Source: Chelydra serpentina
Lineage: Eukaryota > Chordata > Testudines > Chelydridae
NCBI GenBank assembly: GCA_037349315.1
Contig: JBAIAC010000040.1
Location: 13,844,001 to 13,908,000, forward strand
Direction of reading: 5' to 3'
DNA: 64,000 nt
Part shown: positions 13,801 to 22,954 of the stretch, piece by piece
How the letters are laid out: every line of letters begins with the position of its first letter
How positions within the stretch are numbered: position 1 is the first letter of the stretch
Notes under the pieces: generated by a model
Told to the model about the DNA's origin: nothing
Database searches by the model: none
Seen by the model: only the letters and a program-made list of their open reading frames with translations
Program-made: the position numbers and the translations under genes

Positions 13801-16800
13801 CTTGGCTATCAAGGTACCCTTATCCAGTGCAGCAGCCTTATAATTTATATTACGTGTGGTCAGCAGCCACCTTGTAGGAAAAGAGCTTTACTTGCTATAG
13901 GAGTTTTTTCTCCATTTCTTTCATGAGGGGCTGGCCTACATCACAGGAGCCTCTCCTCTGACATTGCAGGACTGGATGCAGATCGCTGCGGTTCTCCAAC
14001 TGCAAGAGGGAGTTGCTGGGAAAGTAAAGTGATAACCCCCTTTCCTCTCTCAAGGGCTGTGTGCCTCTGTAGCATTTGTTAGCCTAAATGCAAGAAGATT
14101 AAAGCTGAGTCCCCACTCTCCTCCTCCCCCCATCCCACTCAGTGTGACAAGCACCAAAGCTAGTGGTGTAGCGCCAGTCACATAGCAATTCCGAAATCAG
14201 CTGTTTTTTCCACAGATCTGGAAACTAAGGTTTGGTCTCAAATTCACTGCTGATTTTTCTTCTATGTAAAAGAACATTGCCATCATCTCAGAAGCTGCCA
14301 GCTCAGGTATTTCGTTACAAGCCGACCGTAGAGCTAAAAATCAGAGGCGGAGAGTGCACATGACTTTGGAGTTACCATGGAGTGCAGATAGAGCAATACA
14401 GCAATTTGGTGAGTTAACGGCTGTATTTTAATTAATCAAGTTCAGAAATAATCTACTGCACTGGGCATGTCCATCATTTGTTTTGGTATAATATGGAGTA
14501 TTCTGTTCGTTAGGTGCTATGAGTTCTCTCTCTAATTCTGGTGAATAAAAATGGTGATGTATACAGAGATTTGTAAATGTTAGAGCTAGTTTTGCATGTT
14601 CTGTGCATCTTCATGAAGTAATCAGAAATTTGGAGTGTTACATTTGGTAATGTTCATCTGCACATAGTTTTACAGTAGTGTTTACAGCAGAATCAACAAC
14701 TTTCTAAATGTCTTGCTAGTGCAGCAGCAGGATTGCTAGGTTTAGTTATATTTAAGCTCTGCCCCTATGCCCATCCCATAGTAAGGCCAACTGTCTGTGC
14801 CCCTCAGTAGAATTTTTACCTGTAGGCATAGTGTAAAAAGTCGAAGCAAAATTGGTAGCATACCTTGTTTCATAGTATGTTCATCCACAAACATTCCCCC
14901 TTTGTTCATAGCAGTTACTTGTTTCTCTTTACAAGATTTATCTAAAACGGATGTATAAATAGAATGTTTCTCTGAAATTTTTTTAGTCCCTATCACATTG
15001 ACTCTTTGCTTAAGAATGTATTAGTGTCTCCCAATTGCTTGTTTATGATTCTGGAGGAGACTTCATTCTACTTTCCCATCAAATGTTCTGCGGAGCTCCT
15101 GGTTGGTTTTTGTAATACTTTTCACTTTTAAATACACAGGAAGAACTCACAGATCAAACCAAGTTACTGCACCAGAGTATGTGTTCCTAATTTCCGAATT
15201 GGCAGGAGAGCAAAGATTTGCATCTATAGTTGCCAAAAGACTAGAGAGCTTGGTAAGACTGTTACATATAGCTCAGTTAAAGCAGTGTACATAGTTTATT
15301 TTTTAGTACAGAGATCTCTCTTGTATGTTTTAATTACAAAGATATTGTCTTGACAGGGAGCTCTCACTCACGGTGACAGAAGAGCAACAGAAACTCGAGA
15401 CCTTAGCAGGTTCAACTTTGACAACAAGGTGACACCTCCTTAGTTTGTTTGTTTGGGGGTTTGTTTGGGGGGGGAGGGGTTTGTTTTTGTTTTAAATAAA
15501 AACAGATTGCAACAATACTTATTCTAGGCAAAATGAAAAGCTACCTGTGCCTGTGGAAGAATTCCCTCTCATTCTTCCTGTTTGAACTGTTGTATTTTGC
15601 TTCTTTCTCTGCCTATTGTTAGGGGAGGGAATGTTAGACTCTGCTTATAAAGTGCCATATAAAATTACATCATCTACTGGGTAAAATTCCATGTTTGAAC
15701 CCTAAACAGTTGGCTGTCTTTCAGTCAATATGGTGAGCGTCCTGAACCTTGGGAAATGAGCATGTTAAGGAGAAATTAACAGGCTGGGCTATTTATTACC
15801 ATACAATGTTAACTGACAAATTAATTAGCATTTTCCCATTTTCTTCTTCCATGCTCTAATTTAGTTCTTTGTCATTTGGATTGTGAATGGAAAAACTATA
15901 TTCAGGCAAGGATTAAAAGTAGTTCTTTAGCCCAGGGTGTATACCAGCATGCATACTAAGATTCTGAGGCTTAAACCCATATGCAAAATTATTACAGTAC
16001 TATAACTTTTTTTCTTAATACAGTATGGCAGAAATGCTTTGGAGATAGTTATGAAATCCATTGTGAATTTAGATTCCCCAATGGTGTCCCCACCTGCTGA
16101 CTATCCTGGAGAATTCTTTAAAGGTAATTGTAATTCACTGTTTTCTAACTCCTAATTTTTCGTCATCCTTTCTCAAAAACACTTATTTCTGTTTTTGTAA
16201 ATGGTAGTGAGTTAGGTTTAAATGATATCAAGAATAATTCTTTACAAGTGGCTTAATCCTGTTCATATTACCAGTACAATTCTTCTAATTTGTTTAAATT
16301 AATTTGTGAATTTTATGTACTAGTTCTTAGCCCAAATGTAAGATCTATTCTCCCATGATAAAGACAGCTGAATATAATTCCCATAAAAATGTCTAAGTGA
16401 ACATATGTGGTTATTGTATGCATAGGAAAATTTGGAGTTAAATTCTCTTTAAATTCTGTTTTCCTATGGGTACCAATTTCAGGGAATGCTACAGTCTTGC
16501 CTAGTTATGGCTATTTAGCCACAGTACTACCGGCAACTGTTTAAAAACCTGGCCTGGTTGCCACCCTTTTTAAAAAGCGTATTTTGCTCTTCTGTTGATC
16601 AAAAATGTAGTAGTAGTGGTGGTCCTCCCTACCCATGTTTCGACTGGACCAGAAAGTAAGGCTTTGTATCGTGACTTCCTAGCATATGGCTCAGTCACAG
16701 ATTCTATATATATGGGGTGTGCAAAGATTTGGAATTGGATTTTGGGGGCAAGAGTCGAGATTATCTGCTGCTCCAGAGGTAACACACACACTGCTATTTT

Positions 16801-19800
16801 CATTTTCTTGGCAATGATATGCTTATTCAGAGGGCAGGACAAAGGTGGCTTCAGTCCTTGTAACTTTTTCTTCCCCTAGATGTTCGGCAAGGATTAATAG
16901 GTGTGGGCCTAATAAATGTAGAAGACCGATCAGGAATTCTGACACTTGATAAAGGTATTGTTTTTGGTGCATCTCTCAATGTTGATAGCTGTTACATTAT
17001 TGTCAAATCAGAAATCACTTTTGTGATTATAAAACCACAAACCTGGCAGTGAGATTTGGGGGGAAATGTGGCACCTGAAACTTTTCTCTCATTTATGTCT
17101 AGTTTTGAAGTTAATCTCTTTAAGAAATATATGCTTTATTTCAACAACACATGTTTTGCTTTGATCGTTTGCGAAGTTTGATATTAGTTAATTTTTAAAA
17201 CATTAGAATTCTAGTTTAGGACTTCACTTGTACCAGAATTCTCTCTCCTGAACTGTGCACTTTATACATTATATGTGATTCTTTTTAGATTACAACAATA
17301 TAGGAAAATTCCTGAATAGAATTCTGGGTATGGAGGTGCATCAGCAGAATGCTTTATTCCAGTATTTCGCTGATACGTTAAATGCAGTTATACAAAATGC
17401 TAAAAAGAATGGAAGATATGACATGGGTATTTTAGGTAAGTAAATCAAATGTCTTAATGTTTTTTCTGTTCCTTAATCTGCTTCTCTTGCATAAATTCTT
17501 CTGTTTGTTCTTGGTTGTTGTTTTTTAAGATCTGGGGTCTGGGGATGAGAAGGTCAGAAAGGCAGATACTAAGAAGTTTTTAACTCCAGGATACTCTACC
17601 TCTGGACATGTAGAATTATACACAGTAAGTTAATTCCATGTTTCTTCAAACTGCCATAACTTTAGTTGCCCTTGAAAATCCTTAATTTGAAACTTCAGTT
17701 CTTAAATTGAGACTTGGCATCCCATTATGGAGGCTTGTAAACCTGTTACTGAAAGAATGAAGTTCCTTGTCTTCTTGTAAAGAGCACTGTTAACTGTTTT
17801 GACTTAATTGTTTGTATGTCATCTCAGTAATTGTTCCAAAATGTGGTGTTTAAACATCCTTGTTTTAATGTCTCTTCTAGATCAGTGTAGAACGAGGAAT
17901 GTCTTGGGAAGAAGCAACTAAGATTTGGACTGAGCAAACCGGACCAGATGATGGATTTTATTTATCTTCGCAAGTGAGAATCTATTATTAAAATGTTCTT
18001 TTCATATTTCTCACATGCATTTTTTTAATAGAACAGAACAATTTTAGGCCTGCCCCAATAAACTCCACTAACTTAATTTCTTTCACATTAAATGTGTAAA
18101 GTGAATATATTCAGAATTTTAAACATTTTATTTATTTTCAATCCAGTACAATTGCTTATTTTTATTCAGTTTAGCAAAATGCTCTTCACATTTTTATAAA
18201 TGAGCAAATTAATTTTAAAAATGATTTTGTGGTTTATGTAACTTTATTTTATATTTTTTTAAATCAAGCACTGATGACAAAACTACTTTTAAGACATTCA
18301 GGACAGGTATCAAATGTAACCATACACTTAGTTTTAAGTAGTATTTGTCTTAAAATATGTGTGCTCATGCTACATGCAAGGAAAACCGTGTATAATCTCA
18401 GACGCTAGGGTGTGGATTATGGTAATCATGACACACCTCTTGGAAGCCAGTGCCACTATCTTTCACCTTGTGCCAAACTACCATTAAGGCATGTCATTAC
18501 TAGACCATAATACACACCCTATTGCATCATATTGGTTAATTCTGTACTCTTTTTAGTTGTGGACCAATATGTATATAGAAAAAAATGTAATGCATGTGGA
18601 TAGTTAAAGTATACTTGGTGAAATGATTAATTATAATTGGAATCTGGATAGTCATTCAACACATTTGTTATATGCATAATTATTTAGGAAAGGCACTGTC
18701 CATGTTTAAACTTATAAAATAATTATTTTTTCAGATAAGAAATAATAAAAAAACTGCCATCTTGGTAAAGGAAGTGAATCCCAAAAAGAAGCTTTTCTTA
18801 GTATACAGACCAAACACTGGGAAACAACTCAAACTGGAAACGTATGCAGACCTCAAAAAGAAATATAAGAAGGTAACCTTTTAAATCAACATTATTTTAA
18901 AAAGTAGTTTCTTTGTGGTAAAAGACAATGCAGGATTTTTCAAAACCCATGTCTGTCCATACACAGTATGGTGGCAAGTTATAGAAACACTTAACTAATG
19001 CTGTTTATGTAGTAAATTTCGTCCAGTACAAGCTTATAGTTATCTTTATCCAAAGAAATCTCTAGGGCTTTGCAAGCCTGCCTAAACAAATAGTGTGGTG
19101 TCTCTGCAAAACCTTACCAAAAGATCAGTCGTTCCATTAAGCCTTTCCATTACCTAGAAGCAGCTTTCCAAACATCAACTAGGGAGAAAGTTCAACTGCA
19201 ATTAAACTTTACAGACGATGCTTTATCCCCAACATGTTTGAACACTATGTACAATATACTCTAACCATACATGATTCTGAATTTTTGGCTGTTTCCCTGC
19301 TACTGTTTCTAAAGTACTGAAATTAATCCTTTCGTTTGTTCCTCAAGATCACATCACAGCAACACAATTGCTTTAGGAGCCAATATTTTCATAGGCAAGT
19401 TGACTGTGAAGTGTTACACTGTGCTTGTAAGAATAAGTGAACGAAGCGCACTCAAGTGTGACAATGTCTTTTGAGTTTTATCACTTTATAAACGAGGTTC
19501 TTGGATCTACAGATCTCTCAATCAGTGAGATTCTACTATACCTAAACCTTTATTTACCTAATTTGCAGGATTTCCACTTTTAGCATGGATGTACCAAAAT
19601 GCTTGCAGAGCAATATAACTTGGATTGTTCATATTTAGTACTAAAAACAAAAACAAAAAACCCATAGGCGTATCAGTGTTATTTGTTACCCCATTGCTAA
19701 AAGCAAAATACTGTGTGCTGTTCTGTAGTTTTCAGAAGCCACGTTTATATTTTAATACAACTTTTAAATGGCTTTTCAGGTACCTTCTGAAGATGCTCTA

Positions 19801-22800
19801 CCACATTGGCTAGAGCAGTACAATTCATCGGCAGATACCTGTACCCATGCTTATTGGTTAGTATTTATATGTATATAAACAGGTTTTCTACCAAAGTGTT
19901 TGACTATAAATCTGTTACTTTATCACTTGGACCAGGAGTCTGCTGTTTAATTTATCAACTTTTCATTTCGAGTCCAAGAGCCAGTATTGGTCACTTCATA
20001 TACTTTCTGAAGGAGTCTCAAAGTCAACAGTCCCAAGTGGTAATCTGCAACTTCTTACCTTACAAGAGAGAGATGAAACTATGAATTTGTTTTCAGACTT
20101 CACTTTTTAGTTCAGAGTGGGCATAATGAAGAAACTTTTAGTCCCTCTGGGTTATTACAAAAGATCTCATGCTTTGGTAAACATATTGATCTGTTGAGAT
20201 GTATTGGATATAACTAACTTGAAAAAATGTAAACTCAGTAACTTTGGCTAGATTCAGAGTTTAGATGGTTGAACTAAAGAACATTAGCTTTAATGCTGAT
20301 TCTCCTAGCAGTATGCTGTTAAACCCTCAACATCTGGTGCCTTGACATCTCAGTGCCAACCACTGATGAAGAGTGTCAATGTGTTAGTACCCGAACATCT
20401 GAATTTGTTTACAGAGCACTTACCCTCTTGCTATTTCTAATGGACATTGTTGGTCAGAGCCTCACCTGGTGTAAGTTAGTGTAGCTCTGTTGACTTTAAT
20501 GCAGCAATGGCAGTTTACGCCTGCTGAGGATCTAGCCCTAGATGTACTAATAGACTTTCACGACTTTAAAAGCCATTTTGTGGAGTAGCTTTATCCATGT
20601 CCCCATCTCACTATCCAGCTTGACCATCTTAACTTTCTCATCCTTTAGTGTTTACTTACGCAAGTAAAGATTTTTAATTAAAAACAGTTCATTTGAATTG
20701 TAAAATACTCTCCCTTTTTCTTTAATGTGTTCAACTCTCTTCCTCCTCCAGGAGAGGCAATTGTAAGAAAGCAAGCCTCGGATTAGTTTGTGAAGTGGGC
20801 CTCCGCTGTCGAACTTACTTCGTCTTGTGTGGTTCAGTACTAAGTGTCTGGACAAAAGTGGAAGGAGTTCTAGCCTCTGTGAGTGGTACAAATGTGAAAA
20901 TGCAAATAGTTCGGCTAAGAGCAGAGGATGGACAGAGGATTGTAGGTAAGTAAGTTTGTCCATTATTTTAACTTGTCTCTGCTGGACCACATGGCAGTCA
21001 GTTAGACTCGGGGTGTATAGACTGAAGAGTTATCTTCTGAGTTTGTGTAGGAGGTATACAGGTACACATAGAGAATAGGCCTTTGTGCTGAACTATAAGT
21101 AAGTATTTTGCATGCGGTTAAGGGGGAGGAACTATTCCAAACCAGCCTTCTGCTGAAAACTTCCACCGGCTAGAGCTGAAGAGCAAAAAAAAATTAGTGG
21201 GTGAGAGTCACTTCAGGCTGGAGCCAGGACCCCTACACTACTAGACAAAGTGTTGCACTTTCCCCCTCCTGTTTATCACTTGATGCATCTTTCCCAACAA
21301 AGGCAAGATCCACCTATGCCCCAATACACCTGTGGTTCTCTCGGCCACCCAGTAGGGTTAGACTCCACATCTTTTCCACCCAGCTATCTTTAAAACCAGA
21401 GTGACTCAACTCTTCAGCCTTGAAGAGGGGTGGCAAACCCTTAATTCAACCACTAAAATACTCACTTCTGCAGTGTTTGTAGGCTATTGAAGCCATGGCT
21501 GAAAAGTATGAGTGGGGTGGCTCATGGGTGAAGAACGTAGGCCTTAGCACAGGGGTGGGCAAGGCCACATCTGGGTATGGAAATTGTATGGCAGGCCATG
21601 AATGCTCATGACATTGGGGGTTGGAGTGCAGGAGGAGGTGGGGGCTCTGGGATGGGGCCAGGGATGAGGGGTTTGGGGTGCAGGAGAGGGGCTGCAGGCT
21701 GGGGGTGAGTAGAGGGGTTTGGAGTATGGAAGGGGGCTCTGGGCTGAGGCAGGATGTTGAGGTGTGGGAGGGGTACCGGCTCTGGACTGGGGGTGTGGGT
21801 TCCAGGTTGGGGCCAGAAATGAGGAGTTCAGGGTGTGGGAGGCAGTGAGGGCTCCAGCTGGGGGTGCAGGCTGGGGTGGAGCTGTGGATGAGGGGCTTGG
21901 GGTGCAGGAGGGTGCTCTGGGCTGGGATCGAGGGGTTTGGAGGACAAGAGGGGGATCAGGGCTGGGGCAAGGGGTTGGGGCCTGGGAAAAGAGGTGGGGG
22001 GGGGGGGGGTGCAGGCCTTAGGCAGCATTTACCTCAAGCAGCTCCTGGTAGCAGCGGCATGTTCTCCTCTCCGGCTCCTATGGGGAGGCACAGCCAGGCG
22101 GATCCATGTGCTGCCCCATCCGTAGGCACCACCCCTGGAACTCCCATTGGCCACAGTTCATGGCCAATGGGAGCTATCGGGGCAATGTGTGGAGCCCCCT
22201 GGCTGCCCCTACGTGTAGGAGCTGAAGGGGGGACATGCTGCTGCTTCCGGGAGCTGTGGCATGCGCAGAGCGGGGCAAGCCCCCGACCTGCTCCCCGGTG
22301 GGAGCTTCAGGGTCAGATTAAAAGGTCTGACGGGCTGGATATGGGCCATAGTTTGCCCACCCCTGCCTTAGTAGCTTAACTCCACTGAGTTTAGTGACAT
22401 TTAAAAGGAGTTTAAACTGGATTTTTTTTCTCTTCATCCCTGAACTTCTGTGGTTCTGTGACATCTTCTATCCAACCAGGAGAGTGAATAAAGAGCCAAT
22501 TGCTGCCGTGTGCGTCATTTAGTTGACGGTACAGCAAGAATAGTTGAAGCTGTACTTTCCTAAAGACAACTTGCATTTTTTCTCTGCTAGTCTGTGACTG
22601 AAAGATCAGATGACTTTTGAATGTACTACTTTTAGTTGGGAATAGAACCTGTTGTAGCGCTCGATACGTTCTTAAAGCCTTGACATAGAAAATTAAATCT
22701 TTTTATGCAAAAGCTGATATTTAAGGAACTTGGACTCGTTGGCCTAAGTTCTTAAGCATACAAACATCTTATACATTTTAAGAAGTACAACTGACTTGTT

Positions 22801-22954
22801 GCTAATTACAGGTTTGCTCATTCCTGCAAATTGTGTGTCGCCCCTTGTCAACCTCCTGTCGACATCAGACCAGTCTCAACAGCTTGCAGTACAACAGCAG
22901 CAGATATGGCAGCAGCATCACCCACAGAGCATCACCAACTTCAACAATGCATAA
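1641..22954 (+). CDS. SBNO1: SBNO1, strawberry notch homolog 1, 3' part (23 coding exons, 1014 residues plus stop)
   Basis: Coding exons: 1641-1802, 2472-2607, 2687-2792, 4179-4332, 5495-5677, 5932-6029, 6192-6343, 6748-6945, 9202-9372, 9481-9650, 11127-11258, 14273-14408, 15140-15252, 15357-15428, 16024-16123, 16880-16954, 17289-17435, 17530-17624, 17881-17973, 18735-18872, 19780-19856, 20752-20945, 22812-22954. Phases agree at every junction and no stop interrupts the 3045 nt. All introns are GT-AG. The product is a large nuclear SF2 helicase-like protein of the strawberry notch family, a transcriptional co-regulator linked to Notch signalling. Seen here: the DECH box (fragment residues 58-61), an acidic Ser/Asp/Glu tract (about 335-395), a lysine-rich segment (about 404-416), a helicase-C region ending in motif VI QQFGRTHR (about 597-604), the conserved C-terminal domain and a Gln-rich tail. 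The human protein is about 1393 residues, so some 380 N-terminal residues lie left of the window. No frameshift or missing exon is seen. Confidence 0.96.
2472..2607 (+). CDS. SBNO1: SBNO1 coding exon b (DECH box)
   Basis: Residues 55-99 plus one base. It starts [11 protein letters not shown], which contains the DExH motif II that coordinates Mg-ATP in SF2 helicases. It ends in VVYASAT, the motif III (SAT) region. The donor is gtaagt, phase 1. Confidence 0.95.
2687..2792 (+). CDS. SBNO1: SBNO1 coding exon c
   Basis: Residues 100-134 plus two bases, encoding [20 protein letters not shown] and what follows. It is separated from the preceding exon by an intron of only 79 bp. Acceptor tttcag, donor gtaatg. 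Identical or nearly identical to the vertebrate protein as known. Confidence 0.95.
2793..4178. other. SBNO1 intron, no recognised element
   Basis: Between exons c and d. A/T-rich, with no clear repeat or gene. 3660-3790 may be a decayed repeat but I could not name it. Confidence 0.5.
4179..4332 (+). CDS. SBNO1: SBNO1 coding exon d
   Basis: Residues 135-186. It encodes [20 protein letters not shown] and the following [12 protein letters not shown] segment, ending KSVKL before donor gtaaga. The long T-rich tract before the acceptor at 4177-4178 is strong. Confidence 0.95.
4333..5494. other. SBNO1 intron, no recognised element
   Basis: Between exons d and e. A/T-rich unique-looking sequence; short ORFs here lack coding similarity. 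Confidence 0.5.
5495..5677 (+). CDS. SBNO1: SBNO1 coding exon e
   Basis: Residues 187-247, starting [20 protein letters not shown] and ending EEIKNGK. Exactly 61 codons, phase 0 at both ends, so skipping it would keep the frame. It links the two helicase halves. Confidence 0.95.
5932..6029 (+). CDS. SBNO1: SBNO1 coding exon f
   Basis: Residues 248-279 plus two bases, [20 protein letters not shown] onward. The acceptor is preceded by a C-rich polypyrimidine tract (5909-5927). This is the first strand of the helicase C-terminal domain. Confidence 0.95.
6192..6343 (+). CDS. SBNO1: SBNO1 coding exon g
   Basis: Residues 280-330 plus one base. It encodes [20 protein letters not shown], then a Ser/Asn-rich linker and a basic KIKKRKG patch that could act as a nuclear localisation signal (inference). 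Donor gtaaag, phase 1. Confidence 0.94.
6748..6945 (+). CDS. SBNO1: SBNO1 coding exon h (acidic linker)
   Basis: Residues 331-396. A basic start ([12 protein letters not shown]) is followed by a Ser/Asp/Glu tract of low complexity that reads like a CK2-phosphorylated linker (inference). The acceptor is odd: the T-run is followed by eight Gs (6734-6741) just before aaatag. Length is a multiple of three, so the exon can be skipped in frame. Confidence 0.93.
7005..8900 (-). mobile_element. CR1 LINE, 5'-truncated, antisense in SBNO1 intron
   Basis: In the - strand this is about 1.9 kb of CR1 from within the reverse transcriptase to the 3' UTR, whose end reads on the + strand as cataagaacataagaatggc. 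Conserved RT pieces are visible at 8045-8299 ([12 protein letters not shown] and [11 protein letters not shown], the palm-domain motifs), at 8471-8806 ([17 protein letters not shown]) and at 7192-7864 (C-terminal part). The frame is broken several times, so the copy is dead. Established: CR1 is the dominant LINE of turtles and birds. Confidence 0.9.
9202..9372 (+). CDS. SBNO1: SBNO1 coding exon i (lysine-rich)
   Basis: Residues 397-453. [10 protein letters not shown] leads into a run of lysines, then [20 protein letters not shown] and a Ser/Thr-rich linker. Length 171 nt, in-frame skippable. The intron before it holds a 1.9 kb antisense CR1. Confidence 0.95.
9481..9650 (+). CDS. SBNO1: SBNO1 coding exon j
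   Basis: Residues 454-510. An Asn/Ser-rich start is followed by an amphipathic stretch ([20 protein letters not shown]) and [15 protein letters not shown]. The preceding intron is only 108 bp. Donor gtaggt, phase 0. Confidence 0.95.
9651..11126. other. SBNO1 intron with decayed repeats
   Basis: About 10431-10583 begins ggcttgtctacatgaacta, like the terminus of turtle 'tgtctacac' MITEs, and runs into a CR1-type tail. The rest appears unique. Confidence 0.45.
10584..10653 (+). repeat. CR1-type 3' tail fragment
   Basis: The sequence ttggactggactagatgacc followed by tcttgaggtcccttccag and tcctatgattctatg is the conserved 3' end shared by CR1 LINEs and by the turtle tRNA-SINE. Too short to tell which. 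Confidence 0.75.
11127..11258 (+). CDS. SBNO1: SBNO1 coding exon k
   Basis: Residues 511-554, [20 protein letters not shown] through RFMDGDK. The acceptor is ttgaag after a T-rich tract. Phase 0 at both ends. Confidence 0.95.
11557..11723. repeat. Perfect 61-bp inverted repeat with 45-bp AT loop
   Basis: The left arm 11557-11617 is the exact reverse complement of the right arm 11663-11723; the 45-bp spacer is only A and T. The first 14 bases of the left arm (acgtctaaaaactc) recur a third time, in direct orientation, at 11720-11733 overlapping the right arm end, followed by a (tcca)n run. It lies in the SBNO1 intron between exons k and l. Confidence 0.9.
11734..11752 (+). repeat. Short (ATCC)n microsatellite
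   Basis: Four to five units of tcca/atcc directly beside the palindrome. Confidence 0.7.
11878..12352 (+). repeat. Old CR1-type LINE 3' fragment
   Basis: Recognisable pieces in order: an RT C-terminal remnant (about 11880-12130), then the 3' UTR with tgcccactgtcaaagactgg, atggaccacgagtctgactc and gcaattcctatgttcc, a known tail of the older CR1 subfamilies. Heavily decayed. Confidence 0.7.
12360..13010. other. SBNO1 intron, nothing recognised
   Basis: No repeat or gene that I can name. Short open frames lack coding character. Confidence 0.4.
13011..13239. mobile_element. Foldback MITE with long inverted repeats
   Basis: Arms of about 100 bp (13029-13128 and 13144-13239) pair with each other at roughly 80-85% identity by eye, including tacaagctttc near the centre and the outer agacaagg block. 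The loop is only about 15 bp. The outer head tagccatgttggtcc resembles the heads of two other repeats in the window, at 35952 and 37858. Widespread in turtles and crocodilians from memory; family not named. Confidence 0.75.
13240..14272. other. SBNO1 intron, nothing recognised
   Basis: Moderate GC, no repeat that I can name; runs to the acceptor of exon l. Confidence 0.4.
14273..14408 (+). CDS. SBNO1: SBNO1 coding exon l
   Basis: Residues 555-599 plus one base. It encodes [20 protein letters not shown], matching motif V of the helicase C domain, and [19 protein letters not shown]. Acceptor gtaaaag is weak. The intron before it is 3 kb and holds several repeats. Confidence 0.95.
14409..15139. 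other. SBNO1 intron, nothing recognised
   Basis: A/T-rich; no element recognised. Confidence 0.4.
15140..15252 (+). CDS. SBNO1: SBNO1 coding exon m (motif VI)
   Basis: Residues 600-637, starting within GRTHRSNQ. The Q-x2-G-R-x-H-R motif VI is split across the exon l/m junction. Continues [20 protein letters not shown]. Donor gtaaga. Confidence 0.95.
15357..15428 (+). CDS. SBNO1: SBNO1 coding exon n
   Basis: Residues 638-661, [20 protein letters not shown] through DNK; 24 codons, phase 0. The donor gtgaca departs from consensus and a G-rich tract lies 27 nt inside the intron. Confidence 0.95.
15455..15479 (+). other. G-quadruplex-capable tract in intron after exon n
   Basis: G-runs of 5, 8 and 4 at 15455-15459, 15467-15474 and 15476-15479 in the sense strand, 27 nt after the splice donor. 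Because the 8-run can be split, four G3 tracts are available. Fold and effect are inference. Confidence 0.55.
16024..16123 (+). CDS. SBNO1: SBNO1 coding exon o
   Basis: Residues 662-694 plus one base, [20 protein letters not shown] through GEFFK. Acceptor atacag, donor gtaatt, phase 1. Confidence 0.95.
16124..16879. other. SBNO1 intron, nothing recognised
   Basis: Contains a short (tag/tgg) run at about 16608-16623 and no recognised transposon. Confidence 0.4.
16880..16954 (+). CDS. SBNO1: SBNO1 coding exon p
   Basis: Residues 695-719, [20 protein letters not shown] then LTLDK. A 75-nt exon with phase 1 on both sides, skippable in frame. Confidence 0.95.
17289..17435 (+). CDS. SBNO1: SBNO1 coding exon q
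   Basis: Residues 720-768, [20 protein letters not shown] through [10 protein letters not shown]. Phase 1 at both ends; the following intron is only 94 bp. Confidence 0.95.
17530..17624 (+). CDS. SBNO1: SBNO1 coding exon r
   Basis: Residues 769-800, [20 protein letters not shown] through HVELYT. Acceptor ttttaag, donor gtaagt. Confidence 0.95.
17881..17973 (+). CDS. SBNO1: SBNO1 coding exon s
   Basis: Residues 801-831, [20 protein letters not shown] then [11 protein letters not shown]. 31 codons, phase 0 at both ends. Confidence 0.95.
18408..18519. mobile_element. Possible Tc1/mariner-like MITE remnant (112 bp)
   Basis: The start gggtgtggattatgg and the end ccataatacacaccc are near-perfect inverted copies, and each end abuts a TA dinucleotide (18406-18407, 18520-18521), the target duplication of Tc1/mariner elements. 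Assignment rests only on these ends. Confidence 0.45.
18735..18872 (+). CDS. SBNO1: SBNO1 coding exon t
   Basis: Residues 832-877, [20 protein letters not shown] through ADLKKKYKK. Phase 0 at both ends. Its 761-bp upstream intron contains an imperfect inverted repeat. Confidence 0.95.
18873..19779. other. SBNO1 intron, nothing recognised
   Basis: No recognised repeat or gene; ends with a good pyrimidine tract before exon u. Confidence 0.4.
19780..19856 (+). CDS. SBNO1: SBNO1 coding exon u
   Basis: Residues 878-902 plus two bases, [20 protein letters not shown] then CTHAYW. The donor gttagt follows TG of the split Trp codon; an open reading runs on into the intron but is not homologous. Confidence 0.93.
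19857..20751. other. SBNO1 intron with one decayed dispersed repeat
   Basis: About 20458-20545 carries a 'gttgactttaatgcagcaatgg' type block like an ancient amniote repeat; otherwise unique-looking. Confidence 0.35.
20752..20945 (+). CDS. SBNO1: SBNO1 coding exon v
   Basis: Residues 903-967, [20 protein letters not shown] through [20 protein letters not shown] and RAEDGQRIV. Cysteine-rich conserved C-terminal core. Donor gtaagt, phase 1. Confidence 0.95.
21550..22365. mobile_element. Non-autonomous hAT element with internal minisatellite (816 bp)
   Basis: Ends are caggggtgggcaa and the reverse complement ttgcccacccctg. The flanks ccttagca (21542-21549) and ccttagta (22366-22373) are an 8-bp target duplication with one mismatch, as expected for hAT. 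The interior left half (about 21600-22020) is a G-rich degenerate tandem array; the right half has moderate GC with the palindromic cccattggcc/ggccaatggg pair. Open frames inside it follow the repeat and are not genes. It lies in the last SBNO1 intron. Confidence 0.85.
21610..22015 (+). repeat. Degenerate G-rich minisatellite
   Basis: Variants of ggggtttggggtgcaggag and gggctctgggctggggc recur about every 20-60 bases, ending in a run of ten or more Gs near 21997-22008. Confidence 0.75.
22812..22954 (+). CDS. SBNO1: SBNO1 terminal coding exon
   Basis: Residues 968-1014 and stop TAA at 22952-22954. It encodes [20 protein letters not shown], then a Gln-rich tail ending TNFNNA. The intron before it contains an 816-bp hAT element. 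Confidence 0.96.

Noticed and set aside
21621..22379. Long overlapping ORFs on both strands, up to 171 codons
   Set aside because: They lie in the G-rich minisatellite of a hAT element; composition is Gly/Trp-rich repeat translation and no splice or protein similarity supports them.
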